From positions 19,747,001 to 19,811,000 of the forward strand of contig JAVHKY010000004.1 in assembly GCA_035079385.1 (NCBI GenBank): a stretch of 64,000 nt of DNA. Reading direction: 5' to 3'. Within the stretch, counting starts at the first letter, position 1. Every line of letters begins with the position of its first letter. Below, piece after piece: positions 47,301-58,650 of the stretch. Source of the stretch: Aspidiotus rigidus (taxonomy: Eukaryota > Arthropoda > Insecta > Hemiptera > Diaspididae). Below the pieces are notes generated by a model that made no database searches, had not been told where the DNA came from, and worked only from the letters and a program-made list of their open reading frames with translations. Made by a program: the position numbers and the translations under genes.

Positions 47301-50005
47301 GAAGAAAATTGCTCGGCTGACGGCTAATGGCTTCAGCTTAGCTGAGCACCTCTGGACAAAGGTTTGTACAGCAAAGATACGCTTGTGTTAAAGAACTATA
47401 GGGATAATGGAGACATACGCCATTTTGGGTCTTACAATGCATGAGAGCGATCATTACAGCAAACGGTCCCATAATGAGTCACCTGTTACGGCTGTTAGAG
47501 CGTTATAGGGTGTTTCTGAGACCCAAAATAGCAACTGTCAACTCTCCATGAGAGCCTGTGTTAAAGTGCTGAAGATGAAAGTGAATCTGAACTTATTTCT
47601 GGATTCAATTTAGAATCAAGATCAATTAAATTTATGATTTTATTTATAGTAGAATATTTAGATATAATTTATTTTATTAACTCAACAATTTTAATTTTTT
47701 TTAAATAATTATATAGAAATTTTTAATTTAATAATCTTATAAACATTAAATAAAATATTCAATTTTTTTATTTAAACTTTTTCTATCAATTTCAATTAAA
47801 AATATATAATATTATAATGATATTAGTAATATTATAAATGAATCAATGATTAAAGGAATAATTATTAATTCAATATCAAATAGGATATAATATATGTAAA
47901 ATTTATAGAAAAATTAATTTAAAAATTATTTATATTATTAAAGCCAGATTCTAATGTATTATAACTTTTTTTTTTCGAATTATTTATGTAACAAAAATAT
48001 TTATTTTTATTTTTAATAATTCATATGACCGCAACGATTTCGTGCGTGCTGCAGAACCAACAAACTATTAAAGTTGGCGATCTTATGTTTTAGGGGTCTG
48101 TAAAGTATCATGTGTGCAGTAGGGGAGAGGAATCTCGACCTTTGAGATATGAGTATGATGGAGGGATGGGGACGAGGACAGAGACGGAGAAACTTGGAAG
48201 ATTTCCGACTATGAGAATGCGCGCGATCTCATGACCAGTGATATCGATAGCATTGCACTAAACTTGCAGATAATATTATGAGTAGAATATGCAAGTAACA
48301 TATATAAAGCAGCCACCCGTCGTGTGTTATAGCACCGGTGGTTAGATATGATCGATTTAGTTATGTGAGCAAGTGAATAATAACACCTCTATGATACTAT
48401 AAAGCGGCATAAAAATAAATTTCTCTCTCAGGAGCAAGATTTGGACAAATTCCAATTTTCGGTATATTTATAAGAGAACAAGGACTAGTAAAAATCTAAA
48501 GGGTAGGGGAGAAGATACTTGGGAAAGTTTTGACTTTTCATCTACATGTGAGAGGAAAAATTCAGTACCCAAAATATTATGCTTCTTTGTCTCTGTCCGT
48601 TCATCCTTTTTTTGCTACCTACAATTTTCTTATTCATCTTATTTGGATATTAAGCGTGATGTCCTTTCAACAATCTTTATGAATCAATTATAATGCGACG
48701 CGTTTACCTCATCTTTCATTATTTTAATTTCAATCATTACAGGGATTGAAGAGACAAGAAAAGCGCAAGATTTTCTCAACAGTTTACTAAATTGTATTGT
48801 AAGTTTACAAAAAGCCAACAAGTAAGTAAATATTTAAGCAACAAAAATGATTTGTTTCAGTAATAGTTAGAACAAGAAAAAATTATTCTGATAAATACGA
48901 GTAGACCACTAAGCTCATCTTACTCCTGTACAAATTATAGCCTGAACGCCAAATCAAATGCTAGTTTTGTAGTTAATCCCATTCAACTCCTCGTAGAGGT
49001 CCAATGAAATTACCTATAATTGTTTCATCTGTCAACTCATGCTATCAAAGCAAAGTGTGAGAAATTGAGAAAATTTGTAAAAATGGAAACTAATTTAGGT
49101 GTACTTATTAAATTCGAGCAGGTACGCCAACGAATTAATTGAGGTTTACAATAATGTCATCGTGTATCAAGTGCTCGTCAGTGTTGTTACTATTTGTTTA
49201 ATGTCATTCCAAGCAGTCGTGGTATGTATATAGACTTACACTACATTATTCTTATCCATTAATTGTTTCATCGACTAAAATAAATCATTGGACATGTCCA
49301 ATTAACTACATAATTGAAGAAATATTTATTACTCTCTGTAGGTATAGTGAAATAAACATTGTTTCCACCTCTCAATTTGACTATAGACTACTCCCTTCCC
49401 CAACAGGAAATAATTTTTTCACTCACAATCACAAATAAGTGCATACATTAATCCTACTTGGATCAGAATAATTATATAATTACTCGTAATATAATATATT
49501 TTTCAGTATTTTTCTAGCTCGAACGATGAGTTCACCGGCACTTTTCAAATTTCCAAATGTATATTGTACTTCGCGTGCGCCTTCGTACTCCTTCTGTTAT
49601 CGTGTAAATGTTCTGGAGACTTGAATGATGCTGTAAGAACTCTGAATAATATAACAATCTACCTCTACAAATTAAGGCTCTCACTCAAATTTTATTATAA
49701 ACAGAGAACAGGAATAAACGCTGCATTCTACAACGCTCACTGGCACGAATTTAAACTACCCGATAATGTAATTCGTAATCTACTCTTTTCGATGACTTGC
49801 AGTCAAAAGTCACACGTCGTCGAAATCACCCATAGATTCCCAGTTAATTTACACACTTTCTCGGCGGTATATTCTTTACTAAGAATTATTGGTACTTGAG
49901 AATTCAACTCCTAAAGTAATTATTTTTCCTGGATTTCAGATTACGGAGATATGTCTCTCGTACTTTACATTTTTACTGAATTTATATCGTACAAAAGCTT
50001 ACTGA
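44326..50005 (+). CDS. Insect odorant receptor (7tm_6 family), complete, 6 exons
   Basis: Seven-transmembrane, ligand-gated insect odorant receptor of the kind that pairs with Orco in sensory neurons. Exons: 44326-45256, 48743-48821, 49122-49221, 49507-49632, 49705-49866, 49940-50005, total 1464 nt, 487 aa, phases consistent. Exon 1 carries four hydrophobic segments (about residues 44-65, 81-104, 139-170, 198-232). Then come KGIEETRKAQDF, LVSVVTICLMSFQAVV (TM5-6), SKCILYFACAFVLLLLS, the family signature AAFYNAHWHEFK, LLFSMTCSQKS, and the C-terminal FPVNLHTFSA joined to ITEICLSYFTFLLN. Without splicing, exon 1 would run on to a stop at 45331-45333. A 3.5-kb first intron is unusual next to the short later ones. 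AATAAA lies at 50090-50095. The ligand is not predictable. Confidence 0.9.
46975..47345. repeat. GCTAAC-rich simple repeat
   Basis: Many GCTAACGGCTAAC, GCTAGCTAACAGCTAAC and TTGGCTAATGGC words are packed in about 370 bp of odorant receptor intron 1. They are self-complementary (TTAGC/GCTAA), so the stretch can fold extensively. Not assigned to a known element. Confidence 0.6.
47600..48020. other. Extremely AT-rich segment of odorant receptor intron 1
   Basis: Almost pure A/T for about 400 bp, sharply different from the flanks. The composition suggests mitochondrial origin, but I could not align it to a mitochondrial gene in either strand, so it is left as unexplained. Confidence 0.5.
48110..48560 (+). 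repeat. Diverged minisatellite block in odorant receptor intron 1
   Basis: Phrases GGGGAGAGGAATCTCGACC, GAGACGGAGAAACTTGGAAG, GAAGATACTTGGGAAAGTTT and TTGACTTTTCATCTACATG repeat the pattern seen in the ABCC and RME-8 introns. An unrelated stretch (about 48210-48410) interrupts it. Confidence 0.5.
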
Positions 50006-50089
50006 AGAAAACGTCAAAAACAGCTCGACAATGGAATTCGTTGATCCTTCCTACGAGAGGAGGAGGTCTTGCAACAATCTTTATTCAAT

Positions 50090-50095
50090 AATAAA
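50090..50095 (+). terminator. Polyadenylation signal AATAAA for the odorant receptor
   Basis: Canonical hexamer 85 bp after the receptor stop codon, on the coding strand. Confidence 0.6.
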
Positions 50096-50679
50096 TACAA
50101 TATTACACAGTAAAGATGAAGTAAAATCGGTTAATGACACACCAAAGGCGATTGATACCAATTTTTAATCCTTATTCACTAAAAGATCTTTTGATTTCAA
50201 ATTCATACAACCATAATGAGTGATTTCAAACCCAAAAATAGTCGCGTACATTTATATCTAAGAAATAAAAACACAGCCACAATAAGCTGACGGGCTCGAA
50301 AAACGAAATTTAAGGTCCGATTACGGACTTCCGAAGATGATAGTCAAAAGTGAAGAACTTTTGGAAATCATTTCTCACTTCTGAAATTCTCCACCATAAA
50401 AAGAACTGTACACATGTGTATCACTCCAGTGACTATAAAGTAACTATTTTTCAGAATATTGCCATTCGTTTTTTTAAAATGTTGGTAAAGATCACAAAGT
50501 AAAAATCACAATTATAATTCTAGCCTCAATCGCGAGAACAAGGTCCATCGAAAAAATGGAATGGTAAAATGATTGAAACCGTACTCAGGGTATAGTTTTT
50601 CAGTCGTAGAAACACGCACAATCGATAAAAACGATTACTAGAATCCCGGCCAAAAAAAAAAAAAAAAAAAAATAACGCA

Positions 50680-52177
50680 TCAAGGTACGAATGTATCCAT
50701 TTCCGTTTCCGATCCCGTCTCCTCTTCCAACGAAAGATCATTTCCTGAATTCTGATTTTCTTCTTCTTTCTCAGAAATCGCTATCGAAATGTTTTGTTTT
50801 CTCTCCACTTGAGCGCTGTGCCCAGTTCCTTCAAATTTACGTAAATGAATCTATAATCGAATATTTACAACAAGATTTAATAAAATATAGCCTGCAAAAA
50901 TAATAAGAGTGAAGTTTGCAGATTATTACACATACTTTGAGGTGTATATTCACTTCTTCATATTTACTGAGATAAGGATAGTTCCCTCCACATTTCAACT
51001 GGGCCATTTTCGCTTTAGGATAGTATTCGTAGATTTCTTCGCGAACTCTTCCGTAAAGAGCGTAATCGTCGAAAACGTCCATAATCGTTACCGCTTTTAT
51101 ATCATACATTTTCGCACTATTTACGTGAGAGCTGATACAGTTTATAGTGAGTCGCGAAGCCAAATCTAAACGCCTCAAGGATTGACTCTGAAAACAATTT
51201 GTGAACTGTTCTATACAATTCTTAGGGCGTCGACGTCTCGATGAAGACAATTACCTTCTCGGCCACGAACTCTACAGCATCTCTTATGTCCGGGTCAGAA
51301 CTGGCGGTCACCAAACTCGGGTAAATCAGACGTCTTAAGAACATTAGTGGTAACATCCAAAAACTAAAAAATATAACGAAACTTTTACTCTCTTCATCAG
51401 GCTTCAGAAATCTCCATAATCAAATGTATGACAAGATACGTGAACAAATAAGCCGAGGAAATTACTAACAAGGACGCAGATTCGGTATGATCAAATATTT
51501 CCGTATCGGCGAAAGTATTGCACAAGAATAATGATAAGACACGAGGACGACGATACGTACTCTCAGCGAATTTTTGCGCTAAAAATCCGCCTAGAAGAGT
51601 AATTAATAGGAGTTAAAATTATTTGCCACGCAGAAAATTGTTCCGTGATGAGCCTAATGTAATAGTTATTACCTAACGACGCTCCAAATAAATGGATTTT
51701 ATCGAATTTCAAGTTATCTAAGAGCAACGAGAAACCAATACACCAATCAGTTACCGTCCAATATGTGTTGGGAGATTCCACCTGAACGAGTAAATACGTA
51801 AGTACATGAATGAAGACAGCTGTAAACAAATTTCGTTGAATGATAAAATAGACCCTACCGATAAAACACGATATCCGCATCTACTTAGATGTAATAACTG
51901 TTTAAAGAAGAGGTCGGCTGTACCACACGCTGGAGGTAAGAAAATCATAGGACATTTTATCGATTTTGGTCCAGCATCAAATACTTTCCAACTCTGTAAG
52001 AAAAATAATAAATTACATCACAAAAACGACAAGACTTTGGATTTCTCTATACTGATTAGATTCAATTACTTCTCCTTTGCTATTTTCAACGCAAATATTC
52101 CTTAAAGGTACAGAACATCGAAACTGGACATAGTCTTCGGATCGTGATAATTTGCTTACTTTATCCATTTTTTTCAT
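50680..52177 (-). CDS. SPG21: Maspardin (SPG21/ACP33), complete, 7 exons
   Basis: Alpha/beta-hydrolase-fold protein of endosomal and trans-Golgi membranes; the human form binds CD4 and Rab7 and is lost in Mast syndrome. Exons: 52177-52070, 51993-51859, 51781-51673, 51590-51470, 51363-51255, 51187-50936, 50850-50680; 1005 nt, 334 aa, in frame. Landmarks: [39 protein letters not shown] with [29 protein letters not shown] (the G-x-S-x-G elbow spans an intron), [46 protein letters not shown] and [11 protein letters not shown]. The C-terminal exon adds [12 protein letters not shown] and an acidic tail rich in Glu. The acceptors of exons 5 and 7 were chosen because only they keep frame. Met at 52168 is an alternative start. 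Its promoter side faces alpha-endosulfine. Confidence 0.95.
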
Positions 52178-53119
52178 ATCCTCGGAAACATTATATTGGG
52201 ATGATCACAACTTGTTGATCTACAAAAAAAGACAAAAATCACTTTATTGAACATGAAGGAATTAGTGGAGAAAAAAAAAAAAAAAAAAAGTGTACTACAG
52301 TTACGCATAATAGCTTCTTCTCAGACAAGTCACCTTATTTTTCTTACAGAATTTGGAGGACGAGTTGTTCACAGATAAACAAGATGGAATAACGAGTATG
52401 GAAATGAAAAAATGAATACAAAATTAGAATTATAAAATATTCCACAAGCCACAACTTGTATCTTGAATGAAAAGTGTTTGGTGAATTTCAAGTATGAAAT
52501 GATAACAAGAAATTCAAAATATGTGATAACGAAGTTCGTTCAAAGTACGAAATGACGTCATGAATATCCAAGTGCAATTCACGCATAACTTCTACAACGA
52601 ATCAGCGTACAATAATTTTGCTCTTTGTAATTTAGTTGTCAAGAACTCCTCTAGGAGCGCTGCGTGCAGAACATGGTCGCAGAATAAGCCTGACCAGCTC
52701 AACTGAATGATCTTTGATACTATGACTGCGAAGCTTTCTTCAATGTTTTCTTTCTTTCTGGGGAAATCGAAAATCGTTTACTGAAATAAAAATTACCTAC
52801 ATTCAGCTCCAAGGAACGGAAAAACGACTCAAGTTAAAGATCATAAGAATCTAATCAAATTCGTGAGAAAATTTTCACGTATTTAGCTCTCAAAATTGAA
52901 TACCTGTCGTAAATAGTAGTCGTAATTAGTCTCTTTACTATCGTAAGTACAGTATTTAAATAACAGTAACAAGTTTTACCACGCTTTAACGGTCACTATT
53001 CTGAACGTGCATCTCAAGGTTCATTTTCTGAACAATGCAATTGGTCGCGTTTTGTCCTAATCAAATGGAGTATTTTTGTTTTCTAGATTAACCTCCATTT
53101 TATTATCAATAATACTAAA
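52178..53119. other. Head-to-head spacer between maspardin and endosulfine
   Basis: 942 bp between two divergent start codons, so 5' UTRs and possibly a shared promoter region lie here. It contains a poly-A run near 52271-52289 and no coding exon. I see no distinctive core motif. Confidence 0.55.
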
Positions 53120-53668
53120 ATGACTTCTAATCGAGAAGAGAATGTCAATCCAAACATTCAGAATTCCGCTCCTGAATTCGTAGTGCCAAAACCCCCTGTA
53201 GTAAGTATCACCTAGATTTCTCTCCATTCATTCCTTAGTCTGATAATTAACTTCGTAACGCCTTACTTTCTTGTTCTCTCTCTAGTCAAATGATGTACTT
53301 AAGGTTGAAGAAGAAAAGTTGAAAGCCAAGTATCAATTACCTTCAAACTGGCGAGGTAGTGGGCATTCAGCATTCCTACAAAAGAAACTTGCAAAAGGGG
53401 TAGGTTCTATATGTTTACTGACGATGATTAAATGAAAGGAACATCTTGTGATTAACATTCAACTGGTTGTTCTCATGACTTGCAGCAAAAGTTCTTCGAT
53501 TCTGGTGATTATCAAATGGCCAAACAAAATACTGGTGTTAATAAAATAGATAAAGCAGTTCCTCAACCGTTGTTGAAATTCGGCACAGGCGAAGCCATTC
53601 CTACTCCAGATACCGTTCCGGCAAGAAAAACTTCCATCATCCAACCAAAATTCACTCCTGCTACGTAA
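53120..53668 (+). CDS. endos: Alpha-endosulfine / ARPP19 family PP2A-B55 inhibitor, 3 exons
   Basis: Small disordered protein that, when phosphorylated by Greatwall kinase, inhibits PP2A-B55 and allows entry into mitosis and meiosis. Exons 53120-53200, 53286-53399, 53486-53668; 378 nt, 125 aa. The invariant Greatwall motif FDSGDY sits at residues 69-74, with target Ser71, just after the exon 3 start. Upstream are KLKAKYQLPSNW and SAFLQKKLAKGQ, and downstream the PTPDTVPARKTS block with a PKA-type site (Ser115). The family is usually 110-150 aa, so this is full length. The long 3' region contains a possible AATAAA near 54385. Confidence 0.96.
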
Positions 53669-54460
53669 CCATCGTTACAAATATGTTTTACCTTCGAAAA
53701 TTTTCAGTTTTAATCCTTGTTTGAAATTCTAATTGTTACCGAGCGTTCGGAAAAGATATTGAGAGAGTTCCGTTTTCTAAGTTTTTCTAATGGAATATCT
53801 TAGCTCCCTTTCATTGTATTGAATTACTTCATTGTCTTTCACCTCATTTTGGCATTTCATTAAAAGTTTTAATCGCGTAACAGAATCACTAACTTGGTGA
53901 TTGATCAAAAATTATTTAAGAATCACTACAATGAGGAAAATATCCTTATGAACTTGCCCAACAGACTTCTGGCAGTTTTTTGGATTGTCGCTCATTTTGT
54001 TCAATTATTTCAGAATTCCAACTGCACAAATTTCTTATGAAATGAACGTGTGTCTTCTTAATTTGTAACGATCATTGTTTTAGATCAAAATTACTATTAT
54101 AACGTAAAAGTTGAAGTACTGTGTCTTTATGTTTAGAAAAAACTGTATTATATTAATTATAGGATTTGTATTGAATTCGATTACTGACTATGTTTATTCG
54201 TCCTTATCCGACTCAATAATAGAAGAAGTAGGCGAAGAAAAAACTGAAGAGAAGGGAATACAAAATAAATGGCACCTTTTATTCTCTTTGAGGAATATAA
54301 AAAATGATTAAAAGTGAGAAAAATGCAACAGTCTTGGCAGGATATTTAAAAATCCTTAAACAGTATTCAATAAGAATATAACAAATAAAAGGTTAGGTTA
54401 TCTCAACTTAGCAGTTAATTTGTTCCTTAAAATATCACATAATTATACAGGATTAATAAT
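53669..54460 (+). other. Endosulfine 3' flank, probable 3' UTR
   Basis: AT-rich downstream region with no recognised exon. A 66-codon frame at 54111-54311 has no family resemblance and is treated as chance. Confidence 0.5.
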
Positions 54461-54681
54461 TTGTACTTAGTTTAAGTCGAAAGAAGTGCTGTGCAAAAAA
54501 ATATGAAAAATAATCTTTCACAACACATTAAAAAAAAAAAAAAAATGCCTAGTAACTCACCCGCCAATTTAAATTATCCGTAACAAAAAGAAAAAATGAG
54601 AAACAAGTGGAAGTTATTCCTTCTTTGGCCAGGAATGCAACCAATACGATTACAAAAACACATTGGGGAATCTGAGAAAAA

Positions 54682-55122
54682 TTAGAAGTATGAAAAGTTC
54701 AAAGAAAATATTAATAAGAAAACGAACAAACTTATGAGAACAATGCGAGTAAATGCTGAAGAGTGCACGAAAGAGGAACGTCGACCATCGGTTGTCCACT
54801 TCTTTGAAGTCAAAGAGGATCGTGTGTGAGTAGAATTCCGTTCGGTATGTTTTCCGAGGCCAACATCGATCATGTCAGTAACATCCTCTCCGAACTTATA
54901 ACTCCATAATGAAGGTCGAGACATATTCGGTATGACCGGATAAATACCATTGATTTTCTTCTTGTAGTAAACAGATACAGGAGAATAAGAGTAATCTGTC
55001 TTTGATAATAAATTTTGCCAATCGCCCAAACTCTTATAATAGTCTACCACCGCTTTTGGTTCAATGTTTTCATAGTTTCTATAATGCGAATCGAGATAGT
55101 GAATACCCTGCTTTCGAAACAT
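54682..55122 (-). CDS. Hypothetical protein, possibly multi-exon
   Basis: An open frame of 146 codons from the ATG at 55122 (open in frame back to 55191). Readable segments are YYKSLGDWQNLLS, SVYYKKKINGIYPVIP, RPSLWSYKFGEDVTDMIDVG, then a Ser/Thr/Arg-rich stretch and a hydrophobic tail IVLISLFVFLLIFSL. The Y-P-V-x-P and R-x-x-LW-Y-F-G pattern resembles short microtubule-associated or ciliary inner proteins, but this is only an impression. Acceptor-like sites further along the same strand begin at 54673 (hydrophobic VFVIVLVAFLA, donor near 54564) and 54497 (FFRLKLSTNY then stop), so the true C-terminus may be spliced. It is tail-to-tail with endosulfine. No function is assigned. Confidence 0.5.
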   Translation of the reverse strand: MFRKQGIHYLDSHYRNYENIEPKAVVDYYKSLGDWQNLLSKTDYSYSPVSVYYKKKINGIYPVIPNMSRPSLWSYKFGEDVTDMIDVGLGKHTERNSTHTRSSLTSKKWTTDGRRSSFVHSSAFTRIVLISLFVFLLIFSLNFSYF

Positions 55123-55191
55123 TTTTCCGACAGAAATATATGAGGAAATCTGTCGCAGTAATTTCTGTTCTGGGTAAATTTCAATCCTCAA

Positions 55192-56506
55192 ATAGACTTC
55201 TTTTGTACTCGATTACTTATATTCAGATTTCTCATGTTTGTCGATCGGGGAAGTCGAACAGGGCCTGATCAACAATAACTATTGAAATCGGAATATTCCT
55301 CTCAGTTATAACACAAATTGTACTTTTCGATTTAGACTGTCACGAGATCGAGTTGCACTTACTTAGCCTCGCTGGAATTCAATATCGAAATCACACCCGA
55401 ATCAACTACAATTTTAAAAATGAAAGTGATACCAATGAAAGTTCTTTTATTCCTAATTAGGAACTGGTTTCGTCAAAGTAATGGGATAGGCTATTGTTTG
55501 TATCTCTTTACAGCTGGGCTTGTACTACATTGTACTTTGTACATTACAATCAACTCGGAAAGAAAATGGATATTAATTCATAGCAGGCACGCAAGTTAAG
55601 TGCAAGAAAAAACGTGCTTGCGTGTTCCTACTTTGGAATCAGTGCTACCAGTCAATAATTCAAAAATAGGATTCGACGTTATGAACCGACATTTTACTTT
55701 CTCATGACGCGCGACGGTTAAAACATTGGAATCTCTTCGTCACAAAATGTATCTTCCAAGATGAGTATTAGCAAAGTATTTCTGAAAGATAAACATAAGT
55801 AGAATATTTTCCAAGATCCGTTGTTTGAGACAATCATAATCCTCTTGTGGAATATTCAAAATTTTGAAGTTACCAAAAATATTCGGTACATTCTTTATTT
55901 CAAGAGCTTGGAATTCTTATTAAATGAAAGTACAACCGATTTGAAGCACAAGATGTTCGTAAAATTTTTAATGGAAAGCAAAACCAAATGCTATCGTACA
56001 ACAAAATACTTACTGAAGTACAATATAAAAACGTACGCAATAAATTTTTGCACATTCCTATATACCAATAATTATCAGAAGTAAACAAAACGTATAAAAA
56101 TTAATAATAACGAGCGAACAGCAAGAAAATGAATAACTGAAAATATCAGGAACTAAATAAGAATTACGGACTGAAAGAATAATCCAACTTCAACTAAAAC
56201 AAAATACGATCAATTACCAAACACTACTTCACCTTTTTCGACAAAATTTCTCTCTCTTCAATCGTAGCTACGCATTCCCCAAGCCTTAAGATTCTATTGT
56301 AGATTCAAGAGGATTCTCGCACAAAATTTAGAACTCTCAAGAAGCCCTTTTTGCTAAGAATTATGGGAGAAATACTCATCTAAGAATTTTTACAATAAGT
56401 ACAAATTTGAATGCAAAATTGAAAAAAGAATGATTTGTTACGCATAGGAATACTCTTCAGTTGCAATAGGCTCTTCAACGTGAATAAGCAAAATTCTGAT
56501 GAACAT
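55192..56506. other. Spacer between hypothetical gene and PAF-AH gene
   Basis: No coding exon, RNA gene or strong repeat recognised. It should contain upstream sequence of the hypothetical gene and the PAF-AH 3' UTR. An 87-codon frame at 55821-56084 is Lys/Tyr/Ile-rich as expected by chance in AT-rich DNA. Confidence 0.5.
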
Positions 56507-57950
56507 TTACTCGTTGAATGGTTTTTCCGAGTCGTTTTCACCAAAGAGCTGTAAAATAAGCTCGTAAATAGGCTCGAATATCTTTCGGTAGCCGGCTTCG
56601 GTGAGTGAAAGATAGTCTGGCATATCGTGATGACTAACTGAACCGTCGGCTTGGATCAAAGTTTTACTCGCCGCAATGATTTCAACTCGTTGCTTCGACG
56701 ATAACCTTTGTCGTACATACTCGTTGACTTTTTCATTTTTCTCTCTCAAAGGATTCGGCAGATGTCCACGCGGTAACAATTCCTACAAAACAACGATATG
56801 TAATCAAACGAATAATTAGGATTAGAACACAGTAGGAGGAAATAAGTTTCAATTATGGTGATGGTTTTCACTGGAAAATAGGATATTCTGGATATCAGTA
56901 TAGACAGATGGACGTCGATTTGAGAATCGATAGAAATGACGAACCTAAACTTTTCATCATCATGGCAAAATTCACACGTAGAAGACTATTAATTTTGTCA
57001 AATCAATATTTTGGACATTTACTAGACCTTCGGTACTCAACCTTTTATGAGCCACGATTTACTTTCCAAATTCCACAATGTTACGGTATCGCCTTATTCT
57101 CTGGGGCAAACGTTAGAGGAAAAACGTTATTCAATTACAATATTGCAGTATTTTTCGATTTCTCGAGAAAGTTGGCGATCGACTGAAAATACCTCGGCGA
57201 TCGACCGACCGGTTGAGTACCGCCTTGCTAGACTAATATGATGAGAATCGGGTACACTCTTACCAACAGGATGATGTATGCATTCGGAAGTCTGGTCTGT
57301 ATTTCATCGATAACTTTAATGATCCCTTCAGCCACATCTTCAGCCTTATCGTTAATATTGCACGTGCCAACGTGAACGACTACAACCTTGAGTAAGCAAT
57401 GAAATACAATATCAGATCGTCGACAATTACAATTTCTCGAAGTGTTACAATTTCAATTTTGGTTTACCTTTGGATTAATATTGTCTAGTATACCATCTTG
57501 TATTCTGTAGAGGATATTTTCAGTGCAATCATGACTAATACCTAGGTTGAGTGAATGTAATGGTTCGAATAGCTCGTTCCACATAGGTCGTTCATGAAGA
57601 TCTTGTATAATTTGATCTCCGATAAAAACTATGTCGGGTTCTTTCTCTTTAGTTTCCGCTAATTGTCGTTTATGCTTCAACAACAACATTCTTTAATTAA
57701 TATTTTAATTACCGTGACGAATTTCAGGGATACATATGGATTACTGCCTGCTACATAACTAATAGCGATACTATGAGTACAATGAATTTATTGAGAGTAG
57801 ATGGAGATTTATGAGGTAAGCAAATGTATGTAGGAGCGTAAGATACGAGAAACAACGTTTCCGTTCAATTTATGATTGTCTTACCTGACTTGCCCATCTT
57901 CCATCGCCATCGGCATCAACAGGTATCTTAGGAATTAAACACTTATTCAT
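56507..57950 (-). CDS. Paf-AHalpha: PAF acetylhydrolase 1b alpha-type subunit, triad-deficient, 4 exons
   Basis: Homologue of the alpha1/alpha2 (PAFAH1B2/3) subunits that bind LIS1 in mammals. Exons 57950-57885, 57674-57468, 57386-57264, 56782-56507; 672 nt, 223 aa (mammalian about 230), all phase 0. Landmarks: DGRWASQHKRQ, EPDIVFIGDQIIQ, LFEPLHSLNLGI, HVGTCNINDKAEDVAEG, LLPRGHLPNPLREKNEKV and SHHDMPDYLSLTEAGY. In active mammalian subunits the GDS serine is the nucleophile; here it is GDQ. The catalytic His of the DFLHLT block is Ser (DYLSLT); the Asp is kept. So the fold is kept but hydrolysis should be lost, as described for the Drosophila homologue. The acceptor of exon 2 (TTGAAG|CATAAACG) is the only one that keeps frame. 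Confidence 0.95.
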
Positions 57951-58107
57951 AATGGTAAACTGAATGATACAGATTTCTACTGCCCTATAGAGGATGACTG
58001 GTTGAAACCGCCGACAGCTAAGAATCGTCAACGAAGATAAAAAACACTCGAGAAAAGAATGATGTTCAGCAGCAGAGAAGTATTGTGAATTTCATGACAA
58101 AAAAAAT

Positions 58108-58456
58108 AAGCGTCGTTCACACTAGCGCTATTTTCCGCGTCAACTCACTACTCACACACGGCGTTAAGCGTCGTTCACACTAGCGCTATTTCCTGCGATA
58201 CAGTTGAACCTTGGCGACTAGCGGACGGGATTGGTACTACCATAGTAATCAAATCAAACGGGATTTTCAACTATAGTGGCTAGGATTTGTACTAATTTCC
58301 CAGCGCTCAATTTATTTCTGATGGGAGTTTCCGGTATTGTTGTAGAGACTAGAGCGTATTTGTTTTTATTTTTCTGGTCTGGGGTTGGACTGGTTCAACT
58401 TTAACACCGCGTTATTTGAGTTGACGTGGAAAATAGCGCCAGTGTAAACGACGCTT
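58108..58456. mobile_element. TIR element (MITE), 349 bp
   Basis: Terminal arms of 39 bp, 58108-58146 and 58418-58456, pair at 36 of 39 positions. The tip reads AAGCGTCGTTCACACTAGCG. A second copy of the left tip (AAGCGTCGTTCACACTAGCGC) sits just inside at 58168, suggesting a nested or partly duplicated end. No coding capacity. Target duplication not clear. Lies upstream of the PAF-AH gene. Confidence 0.85.
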
Positions 58457-58519
58457 GAAGAAAATATTGATTGTTTTCCGTAAGTCATAGCAACATAGAA
58501 AGAGGAAATTGTTCCACTA

Positions 58520-58650
58520 CAGTGAGTTATGTGCGACTATAGTGAGTTGCGACTATAGTGAGTTACATTCAACTATAGTGAGTTACGTGCAACTATAGTA
58601 AGTTACGTGCAACTATAGTGAGTTACTTGTGCGACTATAGTGTCGAGTTA
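58520..58650 (+). repeat. Tandem array, unit ACTATAGTGAGTTACGTGCA
   Basis: About six to seven copies of a 17-21 bp unit differing by small changes (GTGCGACTATAGTGAGTT, AACTATAGTAAGTTACGTGC). Very little divergence, so a recent local expansion. Confidence 0.9.

Noticed and set aside
54111..54311. 66-codon frame after endosulfine
   Set aside because: No family resemblance; lies in the probable 3' UTR with no splice logic.
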